Of a stretch of DNA of 64,000 bases, positions 24,347-36,600 are shown piece after piece (position 1 is the stretch's first letter; every line of letters starts with the position of its first letter). The notes beneath the pieces were generated by a model that worked only from the letters and a program-made list of their open reading frames with translations, had not been told where the DNA came from and did no database searches. The DNA is from Aquilaria yunnanensis (taxonomy: Eukaryota > Streptophyta > Magnoliopsida > Malvales > Thymelaeaceae), in contig CM077596.1 of assembly GCA_039654915.1 (NCBI GenBank), positions 69,069,751 through 69,133,750 of the forward strand, written 5' to 3'. The translations under genes and the position numbers were made by a program.

Positions 24347-27322
24347 AGCTCGAGTAGCTCTTGTGTCCGTTGACCCACATGTGCGTTTTTGTTCTTTCAA
24401 TAGTTTTATCTGTTTTTATATTTACTTTTTTGTCAATTTTATTTATTTTATTTATTCTTTTAGTATGTTCATTCATTTATGGCTATGGTCTGTTGTTTTA
24501 TTAGCTCTTAGTTGTTTTTTTTTATTAAACTTGTTCTTCTTTTTTCATATTTTAGATTTATCTTTTCTTAAAAAATTGTATTCATATTTTTTTTAATTTT
24601 ATATATATATAAAAACTGAAAAAGAATACACAACAATAAATAAAAGAACATATCAAAATTGAAAGATAACAAAAACAAAACAAAAGTACTATTTAATGAT
24701 AGAACAATAGAAACATGAGCATAGACTAGCCGTACGTAAACAATATATAAGAACCGTAAAAGAACAAAAAATAATTTGTTCTTTTAATGTTATTAATTTA
24801 TTTTTTTAATGTTACCAATCGGTTCTCTTATTGTTATCAAACTGTTTTTTCAATGTTATTAATCTATTCTTTCAATGTTATTTGTTTTTTTATAAATATA
24901 TTCTATTTCAATTCCTATTTATGCTTTTATTTCTGTTATTTTTTAGTTCCTATAAGTTCTTTTCTAAACTGTTTGTTTTTTGCTCAATTTTTTATTTATT
25001 TTTTATAAAAAATAATTTGTTATTAGTAGCTATTTGTTCTTTGGCTCAATGTGTGGTTTCAACAAAAATACCACTTGAGATATCTAATGAATTAGACAGT
25101 AAACCCGAATTACAACCGTCAACATAATATGTATATATATAATTGAGCAAAAAATGAAATAGTGTTTTAGCTTAGATTAAACTTCAGCAAGCCTTTTTTG
25201 TTTTTTTGTAAATAAATCAGAGGTCAATGTCTTGAAATATAAACAAGAGGATTGTTTTTTTTTTTTTTTTAAATTTGTTAACTTGTTGCCAATGGTCTAA
25301 TAATTACCAAGTCAATCCTTCCAAAAAAAAAAGAAAAAAAGAAAACAAAAAGTACCAAGTCAATGAGTTAAGTCATTGTATATAGTTTAATCTTGTATTG
25401 CATCAAGAACATGTGCTACTATTCGGGCATAGGATTCCCTAACATATAAAACGTTGGCATGAAATTTAACAACAGCCATGTATCATATATGAAAATCTCA
25501 TTACTACAAATGTCTATGCATCACGGTCATATGTTCATGTTCCATTTATTTGTAATAATCAGTAGAGATGATTATTCGGTTAATTTGATTAAAACCTAAT
25601 TGAAATTTTCACTTAATTTGAATTTTGTTTTCTAAATGTAACAAACCGAATGGACTGATTTGAATTAGGAACCGAAGTGAAATGGAACCCTTTTTTTCTT
25701 TTTTTGGTTGGGCTTCACACCCGAAATTCTGCTTCTAAGTTCTAATCCATTATCTAATGACTGAAATGCAACAATAAGGATATGGGTACCCTTATTGACC
25801 ATTTAATTAGAAATAGAGGACTAAGTCTAAGTTTTAACCATAATTGAGTTCTGAGATAAAGGAATAGGAGATTGCTTGTCCAGGTTTAGGACTTTGATAA
25901 ATTCGCAGGTGGACAAGCCAAGTAAAAGAGTGATGAATTTACGAACATCTGGGCTGATTTGGCTGCGTCTTTCGACGGCTGACAATGCCGGCTCTGGTTA
26001 TACTCCTGGCTGATCAGCCTATTATATATATATATATATATATATATTCCTCCACATCTCCAAAATCGTCAGCCTTTTTCTGAAGCCCCTGTCGCCCAGC
26101 CTTTAGAAGCCGCTCCTGCATTGGCAACTGATTAGCTTGGCTCTGGCCCTTCTCGCTGGGGTGGTTCCAGGAATGATAAAAACAGTCGTTCTAGGCACTC
26201 TCTTTGGCGAAGTGTTGGCCGCCGCTTCTTCACTAGATTTTTTATGTCCAAATCCCAATTGAAGTCATCAACCTTTTATATATTTTCATTCCACTCAGAA
26301 CGTTTAATGGCCTGTCGAAGCAGGGCATTACCATGGATGTCCCTTTCTTGTGTCTTGATAACTTTCATGACTTTGTCAAGGACTATATTTCCTGTGACTG
26401 TAATTCAGCTTCTTCAAACTCTGCAGCTATAGCTGTTGTTCCTGGCACAAAGTCATGTGTGCGCCCAAGGACGCCCTCCTCCATTAGCAGCAGCTTGTTG
26501 TATCTTACACTACTAAGGGCCATTGGTAAATGACCTCATTTTAGTAGTGTTAAGTTTTTAAATGCTTATCGTCCATTAGATAAGGTCAAAAATCTTTGCT
26601 TGCAGAGGCATTGTATACTGTACAACAAATTGCTCAGCATCTGTTTCTTTTTGTCGATTACCATGCCTATGTGCTTCTACTTATTTCTTTCTAGTACTTT
26701 TAACTGTTTCATAAAATATGTCCGTTTTTATTTTTTAAAACTGGAGATTTGACCTTTTTTTTTTGCCCATATTATTTATTTTCATTAAAAATTTGAAAAC
26801 TATTTATGTAAATTATAAATTATAATATTTCTTTAAACATTTGGGTAAAAGTTGTATATTTTATATATATCATCCGTAAAAAGATAGGATTAGTTCTCAA
26901 TTTTTAAAAAATGGAAAAGAGATACAAATATTAACACGTATTGGTCACTGAATTTTGATTTAACAGAATAACCTGTCCTACAAATTTGGTCCGATCCACC
27001 TCAAGCTAATGAAAAATAAAATTAAAAAAAAACACCAACCTAGAAATGCTGATTTCACAAAGAAGAGATGATCCCAAAGAAGATAATGAGAATAGGCTTT
27101 CTCAACCTTAGAGAACAAAGGCGATCTAACTTTTCGGGGTCCAAATGATAATTTACTTTGTCTATTTGAAAATATAGTTAATTCATTGCATGAAACTACT
27201 AGTATACAAAGTGTATATATAAATATATATCAATATTGTAAAAATCCCAATTCAAATTTAAGAATCTTATAATTTAAAATTTTGCCTATTTCAAATTATA
27301 TAGAATATTGATTTCGACAGTG
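24347..27322. other. Intergenic, very AT-rich; possible gene remnant at 26030-26530
   Basis: Mostly AT-rich, with T-rich open frames that translate to Phe-rich nonsense. A (TA)n run lies near 26024-26047. A less AT-rich patch at about 26040-26530 holds a plus-strand frame (26333-26533, MDVPFLCLDNFHDFVKD onward) with protein-like composition but no recognised family. It could be a pseudogene fragment. Confidence 0.4.
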
Positions 27323-27899
27323 TTGATATATGCCTAAAGCCTCTTTCAACTAATAAATTTTACCAACTCAAACCTTTTGCTCTTTTAACTTTGACTCAGG
27401 TTTATTCATCTCTCAAAATTTGAAAATTTGTATATTTTATCTTCTTAGCCCACTTAAGTGGCTTTTTAAGTTATATAAGTACCAAAAAAAAGGTAAAATG
27501 GAAGATGAATGACTAACTAACTATTTGACTCTATTTTTAAATTATTTTGATTATGTACTTCAATCTTTTTTATTCAAGCAAATCAGGAAACTCTGTATAA
27601 ATTACACAATCCAACCGCATTTTGCACGGAAGTATGATTCATTTAAGTCTAGTTCCCAACTTGTTTCATAGAAATAGAGGTTTATGTGACAAAAATTACT
27701 AGTTAGTTCTCCATCTTTCATTTTATCCTCATTTTGGCCCATATATAATGAAAACAACCATTTAAGTGGGTAAAGAGTGTAAAAGGTACCAATTTCCAAA
27801 ATTTGATGGGCAAGTGAATCTAAGTCAAAGTTTAAGAGATAAAATATCCAAGTTAGCAAAATTCATGGGGCAAAAAGGGTTTTAGGCCCCTTGATATAT
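27323..27899. mobile_element. Short non-autonomous MULE-type MITE, 9-bp TSD
   Basis: The element is 27332-27890 (559 bp), flanked by perfect TTGATATAT (27323-27331 and 27891-27899). The inverted ends (GCCTAAAGCCTCTTTCAAC against the complement of GGGCAAAAAGGGTTTTAGGC) pair imperfectly for well over 100 bp, including a 'tttgactcagg/ctaagtcaaag' block. No coding capacity. Confidence 0.85.
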
Positions 27900-27992
27900 A
27901 TTTTAGCAGCTGATGCCCTCATTCTGTTCATTTATAGCCAATAAAAACTTAAGACACTTTAGATCTCCAACTCCAAGATCCTGATTCACACA

Positions 27993-30023
27993 TAAACAAT
28001 TGGGTTTTTACAATTACCCCCTTTAACTTTAGGTGATATTATACTTGCCCTCTTGAGGTTTGAAAATTTACATTTACCCGTTATTTTTTTTTTCTAACAT
28101 CATCAGTCATTATTACAGCCAGCTACATTAAATTTAGTTTGGTTTACAATTATATCCAAAACTTTAAAAATCTACAATTTTCTAAGATTGTTTTTTCCCT
28201 CATCGTCTCTCTACTTTCCTTATTCTCTGCCTTCACTTCAACCTATCCATCTCTACCTCTCATCGCCTTCTTATACAACTTCTCCTTCTTCTTTAATAAC
28301 CTCTTCTTCGGCACTCCCTAGGCACTTGATGGTGACCTTGCGGTTATTGTATTGAAATTTGTCCAGATCAAGGCTATTGACTCGGGGTCCCTTATCTTCA
28401 CTCTTCTTGCCAACGCCACCTACATCGCCAACCGTGGGATGCTCCAAATATGTCGAGATTGCAATAGCTATGCCTCCTATCAGCTTTTGACTGCCAACAG
28501 TGAGTTTAACTCCAATTCCTACGGCGCCGCCTTGGAGGATGTCAATATGGCGGCCAATGCCACTTGGGAATGTATCTATGAACCACATATATTGGCCTTA
28601 GTTGAGCTCAACTTTGTCTTCCTTAAGTTTTGTGAAATTTGTTTTGTTTCTGCCAAGTTTTTGGTCTTGAGGATTTGAATTTGGCTATTGACTAGGAGTA
28701 TATAAGTAATTTATGTAAGTCTTACTAGAAAAGAGATCTGTTCATGTATAAAAGTAATAAAACAAACACGTAATAATAATATTGACATAAAAAATTGTAA
28801 AGTTCATGAAATTTTCTAGAAGTTTGCAAAACACCTCCACCCATATTAGTGGAAAATACAATCCGAGCCTATAATTATTTGAATTTAATTATTAAAGATA
28901 CATTTTTATTTAATTTTTATTTGTCCTATCATATTCTAATTATTAACAGTATAATATTTGGTTCCAATTATTTGCCTTCAATTTTGAATAAATTTTATGG
29001 AGTCAAATATTTTATTTGATTCATTTTATTTGTCTCTAATGTATATTAATTAGTGACAGATATAATATATACTTCTAAGTTTTTGCCTCAAATTTTGAAT
29101 ATAAGTATTGGAAACAAATGCGCTATTTGCTCCATTATATTTGCCTCAAAAGCTAGTTTCTCATGCAGTAAATTCAAAATAAAATAAAAAGAAAAATTTT
29201 AAATGAGAAACGTTGAAAAACAATTTATTTTGAAAATATGAGGTAAAGCAACATTGCTATGTGTTTGACAATGGTTCTAACAAATGAGTTGTTAGTAATT
29301 ATTTTAATATATAGAGATTATTCATTCAACTTGAATAATATCTATTGAAACTTTATATTTAAAAAGGTTGAAAAAGCATTTTTTAACACTTTTTAGAAAT
29401 CTTGGTATTTTCTTTTTCTTAGTTGGCTACAAAAAATTATTTTCTAAAAAAATTATTCAAGTGTTTATTAATTAGATATATTATTTTCTAAAAAATATTA
29501 TTCAAGTGATTATTAATTAGATATTTAAATGATACAGTTCTAGATAAAAAATCAATTGAAGCGGCTAAAGGTATTGAAGCATTGGTCTTCCTATTCTCTT
29601 ATTCGATTTGCATCAATCGACAGAAGGATAGGTGAGGCGAATTTGGGTGAGTCTAAATTAGTCGAGGCGGGGAGGACAAATGATTTTGGGATGAGATCGG
29701 GGAAGGAGATGGTGGAGCAAGAAGGCAGGGTTGGATAAGGAGGCGGGGAGGCGGCGGAGATGGATGGAGTCAAAGTGGCAGAAGCAAAAATTGAAGTAAA
29801 GAGATAAGAACAGGAAGAGAAATTTTAAAAAATTGTAGATTTTAAAAGTTTTTTATATAATTGTAAACCATATAAAATTTAAGATAGGTAGCTGTAATTT
29901 TAACCGATAACTGATTGATGACATTAAAAAACTAAGAGAATAAATGTAGATTTTTAAACCTTAGAGGGGTAATTGCAATACCACCTAAAATTTAAAGACA
30001 ACCGTAAAAAACACTAAACAATT
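27993..30023. mobile_element. Non-autonomous MULE (possible Pack-MULE), 9-bp TSD
   Basis: The element is 28002-30014 (2013 bp), flanked by perfect TAAACAATT (27993-28001 and 30015-30023). TIRs of about 190 bp pair 28002-28190 with 29820-30014 and contain modules such as 'aggtttgaaaatttacatttaccc' and its complement. The interior has a GC-richer block (28320-28620) that is open on both strands (28352-28678 plus, 28271-28588 minus) and another near 29550-29780. Non-AT-rich, protein-like DNA inside a MULE suggests captured host gene fragments. I do not recognise the source. Confidence 0.85.
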
Positions 30024-33000
30024 TGGAGGAAGGATAGCTATGTGATATTGTAAATGACGCTCTCATGCAGCCGTTTTCAGTTTATTTCTAATCGACTTCA
30101 TTTAATGCTGGTGTCCCGCCAAGTGAGGACTTCATTGAAAATTACGACGCCAAGAAAGAAGATTAAGAAATCGAAAATGAAGAAGAGAAGAATTATGTGA
30201 ATTGATAAAGAGACCAACAACAAAATAAAATTAAATAAAAATTTCAGTTCAAGGTCACAATAAACATTGTTTTGAACGATATAAAATATTGTTTTGAAAG
30301 AAAAGGGTGAATTACAATTTATTTACTAATTAAACTTGCTTGGAAATTTATATTATTTCTGTGATTTTTATTTACATCATCTAATATTATTTTTTAAAAT
30401 TATAATTTAAAATATTTAATAGTTGTCCCATAGTATATTTAAATAATATATTTCTTTTTGAAAAAGGGGTAAGAATGTTTTTGGAAAAAATGGAAAATGA
30501 GAGAATAGGCAGAAAGAAATTAAATAAAATGTGATAAGTAATAAATTTCTAAAAAAAGTGTAATGTGCAAAAAAAAAAAAAAGTCTGAGAATAGACAATT
30601 TATCTTATTTTAGTCTTAGTTGACATGATAACCACTATATTACATAATTAGCGAAGGTTTCAATCCTTATTTATGTAAGAGACCTCTTCCAATATGTTAC
30701 TATAAGATGTTGTTAGATGAAAAGTGCGTTATGCGTACATATCTTGTATAGTTGTATTGTAATAATTATAATTAAAGAAAACGAATAGATAGAAACTATG
30801 AAATACTATATAAAAAAGCTTAAAAGTTTTAAAACACTTGAAAACATGAATTTCACCCAACTGTATTTTGGGAAAACTAAAAAAATTAAAGAAAAGGTTC
30901 ACCAAAACAAAAAAAACAAATAAAGAAATGAGAGAAAGGAACAACTTTAGTTGACAGAAGGAACGTAGTGCCCATATTTTTAATTCACACAAGACAAACG
31001 AGAAGTGAACCATATGCATGATTAGTCGAAATGATGAGCAGTCTCTAGCGTAATCAACCTGTCCAAATTCCAATCAATTAGAATTACATCCCCTTGCAGA
31101 GGACGTTATCAAATTTAGAAGTCGTGAATTTTTGAAAGGAAGTTTTTCCTTCTTCTCGTTTTTTTACCAATAAATGTTATGTATAGCTACACTGTACCTT
31201 TTCTACCATATCACACAAATACTTTTATATAATATGCAAGTATCAAAGTACTTACACCTTTTTTATTATTCGATAATCTTTTTACCTATTATAAATATTA
31301 CCAATGGAACCATCAAATTGACTATATGAAGATCCTATACAAAAAATTTTAACTTGATTTAGTTTGTAAATAATTTGTCTTGTAAGATTTAGAGAGTTGA
31401 AATTTATCAATAAAAAAGCTTTGGTGGATAAATATATTAAAGAATTTCAACTAGTGCAAATGAATAGCTCTTTAAATCTAATGGTTGGTTTAACAAAATT
31501 TTAATTATATATAAAATTATAAAAGAGCGCAGATAGTATAACCGTTTATATCGCTGTTTTAATTAGTAGCAGCAAAAGACTAAATTTTTATTTTTATATC
31601 TTTTTTAATTCGAACTAAGTTTATTTAATATACAATATTATGTAAGTGTAATAATCCATTGAAAATATAATTTTTATAGTCTTTACTAAATTTTTATTAT
31701 TTTTCTAGTTTTAGGCATTAAAAAGAAAAATTCAAAAAAATTTAATAATATCATAAAAATTTATTTTGAAATGGATTATTTTATTTATATAATATTAAAT
31801 TTTAAATAAAATTGGTTTCAGGTCAAAAAAGAAATAAAAATAAAGGCCAAAATCTATTTATTCCATTGGATTATAGTGACTCAGAATCCTTGAATTTGAG
31901 TATGGTGTGACTCAGTCCTTAGACATTTTGCTATTGGGCAATTCAACCCTTTAGATTGTACGGACGTTAGGTCCATCGGGTAAGTAATGGCAGTTTAACT
32001 GAGGCATTTAATATCGATTAGGGTAGTTAAAAGTTGGACCATGAAATTGAACATTAAACTTTGAAAGCAAGACCCAATCTCTAAAACCAAGAAACTATTC
32101 GGTAGAAGAGGAGAGCAAAATCCCCAAATCTTCAATTTCTCGCGTGAGAGATTGGAAAACTAAGGTGACATCAATCACGGATTAGATATCATCTTCTAGC
32201 ATTGTTGCAGGAAGCAAGGTCATGTAGGAGGATGTCCCTATTTGCGAATGTGAAGCTCGGACCCAAATAATTAAAGTGATGATAACAAAAACCGAATCAA
32301 CCTTAAGCTTCATAAGGTTTTTGAAAAAAAACCGAATTGACTTTAAACCTGCATAGCCATTAAATTGGATAAGTTATGATCACTCAGTTCATAGATTGTG
32401 TGAGTTGGACAAACACCCTTAAAATGATTACATAAAAAATTTAGCGGTATTGACAAAAAAAGAAACTAATAATTACGACTAGGAAAATGTTGAAGGTGAA
32501 AGTAAACTGTGAGACGTGGGAGCTTGAGAGGAAACAGGGCCCTGCCCCGACCAGGAAGCACAAATGTGAACTTTGAAGCCAATGTGCGGGGGGCCAGTCC
32601 TACTCGGGGTTTGGCTTTCTGGTTGGGAATGGGAGGAAGATTGGCTGGGATGGAATGGGTGGACCATTTTCAACTGTCCCACATTTTCAATTACTCTGTC
32701 AACTCGCCCAATGGATTGCGCACACTTGTCGCTACGCCAGTTGCAATTTCTCTCTTCCTCTCCTCCCCCTGGCCATTCATCACTTGTCCGAATATCACTT
32801 CCCATTCCTCGAGTGTTTTGTACTGAGTCAATTTTCGGATCCGGGTGGTAATAACTTTTTTTTTTCTTTTGTTTCCCTCACTATCTTTTTGAAAGAGAAG
32901 ACTTGAAAAACAATGAAATGGAGTAGAAATAATTCAGACTAATTTGGACTATTTACTTAGACATGCTATCCCATATGTTTGTGTCAAATATTCATTTTAC

Positions 33001-33645
33001 TCTGTTAGAAGTTACCATCCAACTTCAACAAGCAATCGATTGAAAGGAAAGTCTTGTTGTTAAAAAGTAATGATCCAACATTATTAGCACAAGAAAATCA
33101 TAAGGTGAACATTTATTTGACTGTATAGAATAAATTGGATCACAAACTTCTGAATAACATCCACAATAAAAAAAATGTTTGCCTAGTAATTGAGACTTGT
33201 GGTTGTTAACGTGAAGTTCAAGGTTCAACTCACTCCTTCAGCATCCCTCCCATGTACTAAACAAATAAAGGGTGGCAAAATGAACTTAACAAAATTCAAA
33301 TGTAAAGACATACTAACCATTGATTAAAGAAAACACACAATATTTCACAACAGTAGCCAGCAATGTGGTAGGTCTATAAGTTGCCTGTCAAGCATAAATG
33401 ACGGTCCGTTATTACAAACTACATGCTTTTGTGGGTCATCAAAGAACTTCACTAGACCAAACCAACAACGTAAATATTCTGCAATATCAACATTCTCTTG
33501 TTAGGAGAGGGTGGAAGCAGGGATGCATGCTGAAATGCTTGATCAACTGCATGTGGTTTTTTAACTCTCTCCTCAAAATGTAGATCAACTATTAGATCAA
33601 ACATTACTTCTTGCATTTTTATTTTAATCCCCGTGACTAAACGGA
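30024..33645. other. Intergenic; TE remnants and a GC-rich patch, no clear gene
   Basis: AT-rich DNA with a diverged Tourist-like relic (31575-31850), a region of 'actcagtcctt' modules at 31880-32000 that resembles a MULE terminus, and a GC-richer patch (32510-32830) with overlapping open frames on both strands but no recognisable protein. The last few hundred bases are the 3' flank of the TFIIIC-like gene. Confidence 0.4.
31575..31850. repeat. Diverged copy of the palindromic MITE
   Basis: It shares with 24031-24343 the stretches 'attatgtaagtgtaataatcca...gaaaatataatttttata' (in opposite orientation) and 'aatattaaattttaaataaaatt'. The ends are eroded and no target duplication is evident. 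Confidence 0.55.
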
Positions 33646-36600
33646 TTAAACAGGAGAAGGAGAAAGCAGAATATCCGGCTGTAATCTCTGTAGCAATATT
33701 CCACAAAAGAGACAGAACGGAACTGGGACTGGTTTTAGAGATGGGGGCGTGGGTGGTGGCATACTATCAACACAATTTCTAGTCATTGCAAACAAAGTAG
33801 AAGGAGCAAGTTTGGAAGTCCATCGATGACAGCACTTGCAAAACCATAAAGGAGAAGTAGGGCACACCTGCATTGTCACAGCACATCTTTCCAACTTATG
33901 GCTCTCTGTTGCCCCATTGTTGACTTTTGAACCTTCGCAAAAAGCAACTTCCGGGGAATCAAAAGGAACTGGTGCCTGACAGTAGCTACACTTCTCTTCT
34001 AAGTTATGTTCAATTTGTTGCTCCCTGCTACTGAAAGAGATACGCAGGGTCGTTATGTTAGGGACCATTAGAAAATGCAAATGGAAACTTAACTTTTGCT
34101 GTATGTTAAGTGATTCAAAAGGACTATCATCATCCCCCTATTGCTGCCAGCTACTCATATCATACATCCACTAAGGTTATCTCGGAAGTAGCATGATTTA
34201 ATTTAAGATCGAAAATCTAAAAGCACAGAACAATAACAGAGATAATGTCAATCCCGTAGCAAAAGAGACCACCTTTTATGAGTTTTAAAATCCGCTGCAA
34301 GGGCTTTTACTTGTTTGTGCAAAGATTCATAATTTTGGGAAACCCACTGCTGCATCTGTGCCATACCAACAGGGTACCAATAACCTTGTTCAGAAGCAAG
34401 TGTTGATGACTCAGACGCAAGACCAACGATTGCTGAAAAGCAAAAACCTATAAGCCTTTCACGAAGCTCTTTTTCACTACCAAAAAGTAGTTGCATCCAC
34501 AAAGCCAACTGATTATCTTCACCATCAAATGATTCTCTTAAGTTTCGCAACTTCCCATTGACATCATCAGTCTCTAGGTCTGCTAGCACTACTCGCCGAC
34601 ACATGACATTGAAAAGATGCAGCTGGCGTGTACCCACTTTTGAGAGTGTTTTAGCAACAAGTTGCATGAGCTCTTCAACTGGAAGGCCCAACCATGATCC
34701 TACAAATGACATTGCGAGCCATCTAACCAGCACATGACCAACAAACTCAGGTGCAGTTCGCTTGAAAGCCAATAGTGCTGCTATTATATCCCAAACAACA
34801 AGAGGCTTATCTACATTTTCGTGCTGTTTTAAAGCCCATAGAATGTTGGATTCCCAATGTGCAAGTTTCTTCTCAGTAAAAACCGGAAAGGCCTCATCAT
34901 TAAATTCTGAAAAATTACTTGAAAAGATGTCCACTTCTTGTCCTCCAATCCAGATGAACTCAACAGCAGCCTTCTGAGCCCTGAAATATTTTGGGAGTAA
35001 ACATAACTGTCAACATTCAAATTAAGCAGACACACTTGAGAAGTCATTTTTCTCTTGTTTCTCACCAGTCTATTTATAGTGTCCTAACTTGAATCTATTA
35101 GATGCTTTTTAACATTTATGCTGTACGCTCCAGTATTCTGATCTAATTATACATAAGAAATATAAACACCATTTCTAGATATCACCATTAGATGCACGTA
35201 TGCCTATACACCCTTAAAGCAACTTTGGAGCTAATGCGAGAGTGAATGGTTCCTCTTCATTTTCTGTCACTGTTTTTAGTAGCCTTCCTTCAGGAGGGAA
35301 AAAAACAATAAAAGTTTTTCAGGTTAATTCATCGAACATAACTAAGAGAAGTGTATGTGCTCTTCAATTTGATAATTCAAAGCAAAAGAAGACAAAGTAC
35401 AAGAGAAAACCCTAATATTAATAGTAAAATTAGTGATTCCTCCAATCTATTAGACGAGGCCAGCAACTATTTGGATCTCTATCCAGCAACAAAAGTTCCC
35501 CCCACCTTGCCTCGTACATTGGCTTTAATTGATCAACATCAAAATTCCGAACCTACAAAAGTCATACCTATGGTAAGCCCATTAATCTTAAGAGGTAAAT
35601 AGCGAAATAACAGAAGATCAAGGCTGTGCTGAGTATCAATGTAACGTAAAATGCAGAGTGCAAGAATAGACTATTAACAGGGATAACATAACTATTTTTT
35701 CATGAAGAAGTCAAATTTTGGTAAGAAGCTGCTCATTGAAAAAAATACCACTTACAGGAAGCTGAAAAATAAAGAAACAAGAATGTTGATTTGAAAATGA
35801 TGCATGCATCTTACCACAGCAAGCACAAGATTTCCTGGCGATACTGCCACACCAACACATGAGATGAACAAATCTGGTAGCTGCAAAGATGTCATTTCCC
35901 ATTAAATTAACGGAAAAAAAAAAAAAAATACAAAACTATGACAGTTTAGCATCATACATCCCCAAAGCCCTTTGAGTCTGGTGCAAATGAGGGAATTGGT
36001 ATTTCATGGAGAGCAGTCTCATGCAAATTCCAGCTACGGACAAAGTTATCCTAAGACCATTCATAGGAAAAATATGTCAATTTTTTTCCTTAAACAACCA
36101 AGTGAGCATGGACAAATAAAGACTGGAAAGGGTGCATGGAATCAATTAAGACTTTGTCCAGAAATAGGGTTAGCAACTAGTGTTGGAGTTTAGGAAAGGT
36201 ATCTAACGGAAGCTTTTAGTTTTAGCAGTTTAAAAATTTGACCTCCGTTGTTGATAAGTTATCCAAAATTCCAACTCTGATCACAAAAGCTATTCTAAAC
36301 AGGATCTAACTTCTAAATCTAGCAAGAAATTAAGCACAAAATCAGATATTTCCTCCATTGGTCATATGCAATTCTATCTCGTATTATGCCTAACTTAATT
36401 TGAGGCACGAGGTTAGCCAGCAATATTCTCACTCAGGTTGTAGTCCCATCAACTGGAACTTTAATTTATTAGTCTCGAGAACAAAGGTGCTGAGGAGGCA
36501 TCCAGGACAAGAAATTGCCACTTTGTTTTTCACTCTGAACAGCATTATAAGGTGAACACCGCTATTTAAATTAAAACATTATAAACTTAATGGCACCAAA

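Noticed and set aside
24363..25127. Overlapping plus-strand open frames rich in Phe, Tyr and Ile
   Set aside because: They come from T-rich low-complexity DNA, with no start context, no domain and no stable composition.
32479..32906. Four overlapping open frames on both strands in a GC-rich patch
   Set aside because: Frames overlap on both strands with no recognisable protein or splice pattern. More likely non-coding or TE-derived.
33190..33245. tRNA/SINE-like words (GTGGTTGTTAACG and GGTTCAACTC)
   Set aside because: They look like A and B boxes, but the spacing is too short and no cloverleaf or SINE body follows.
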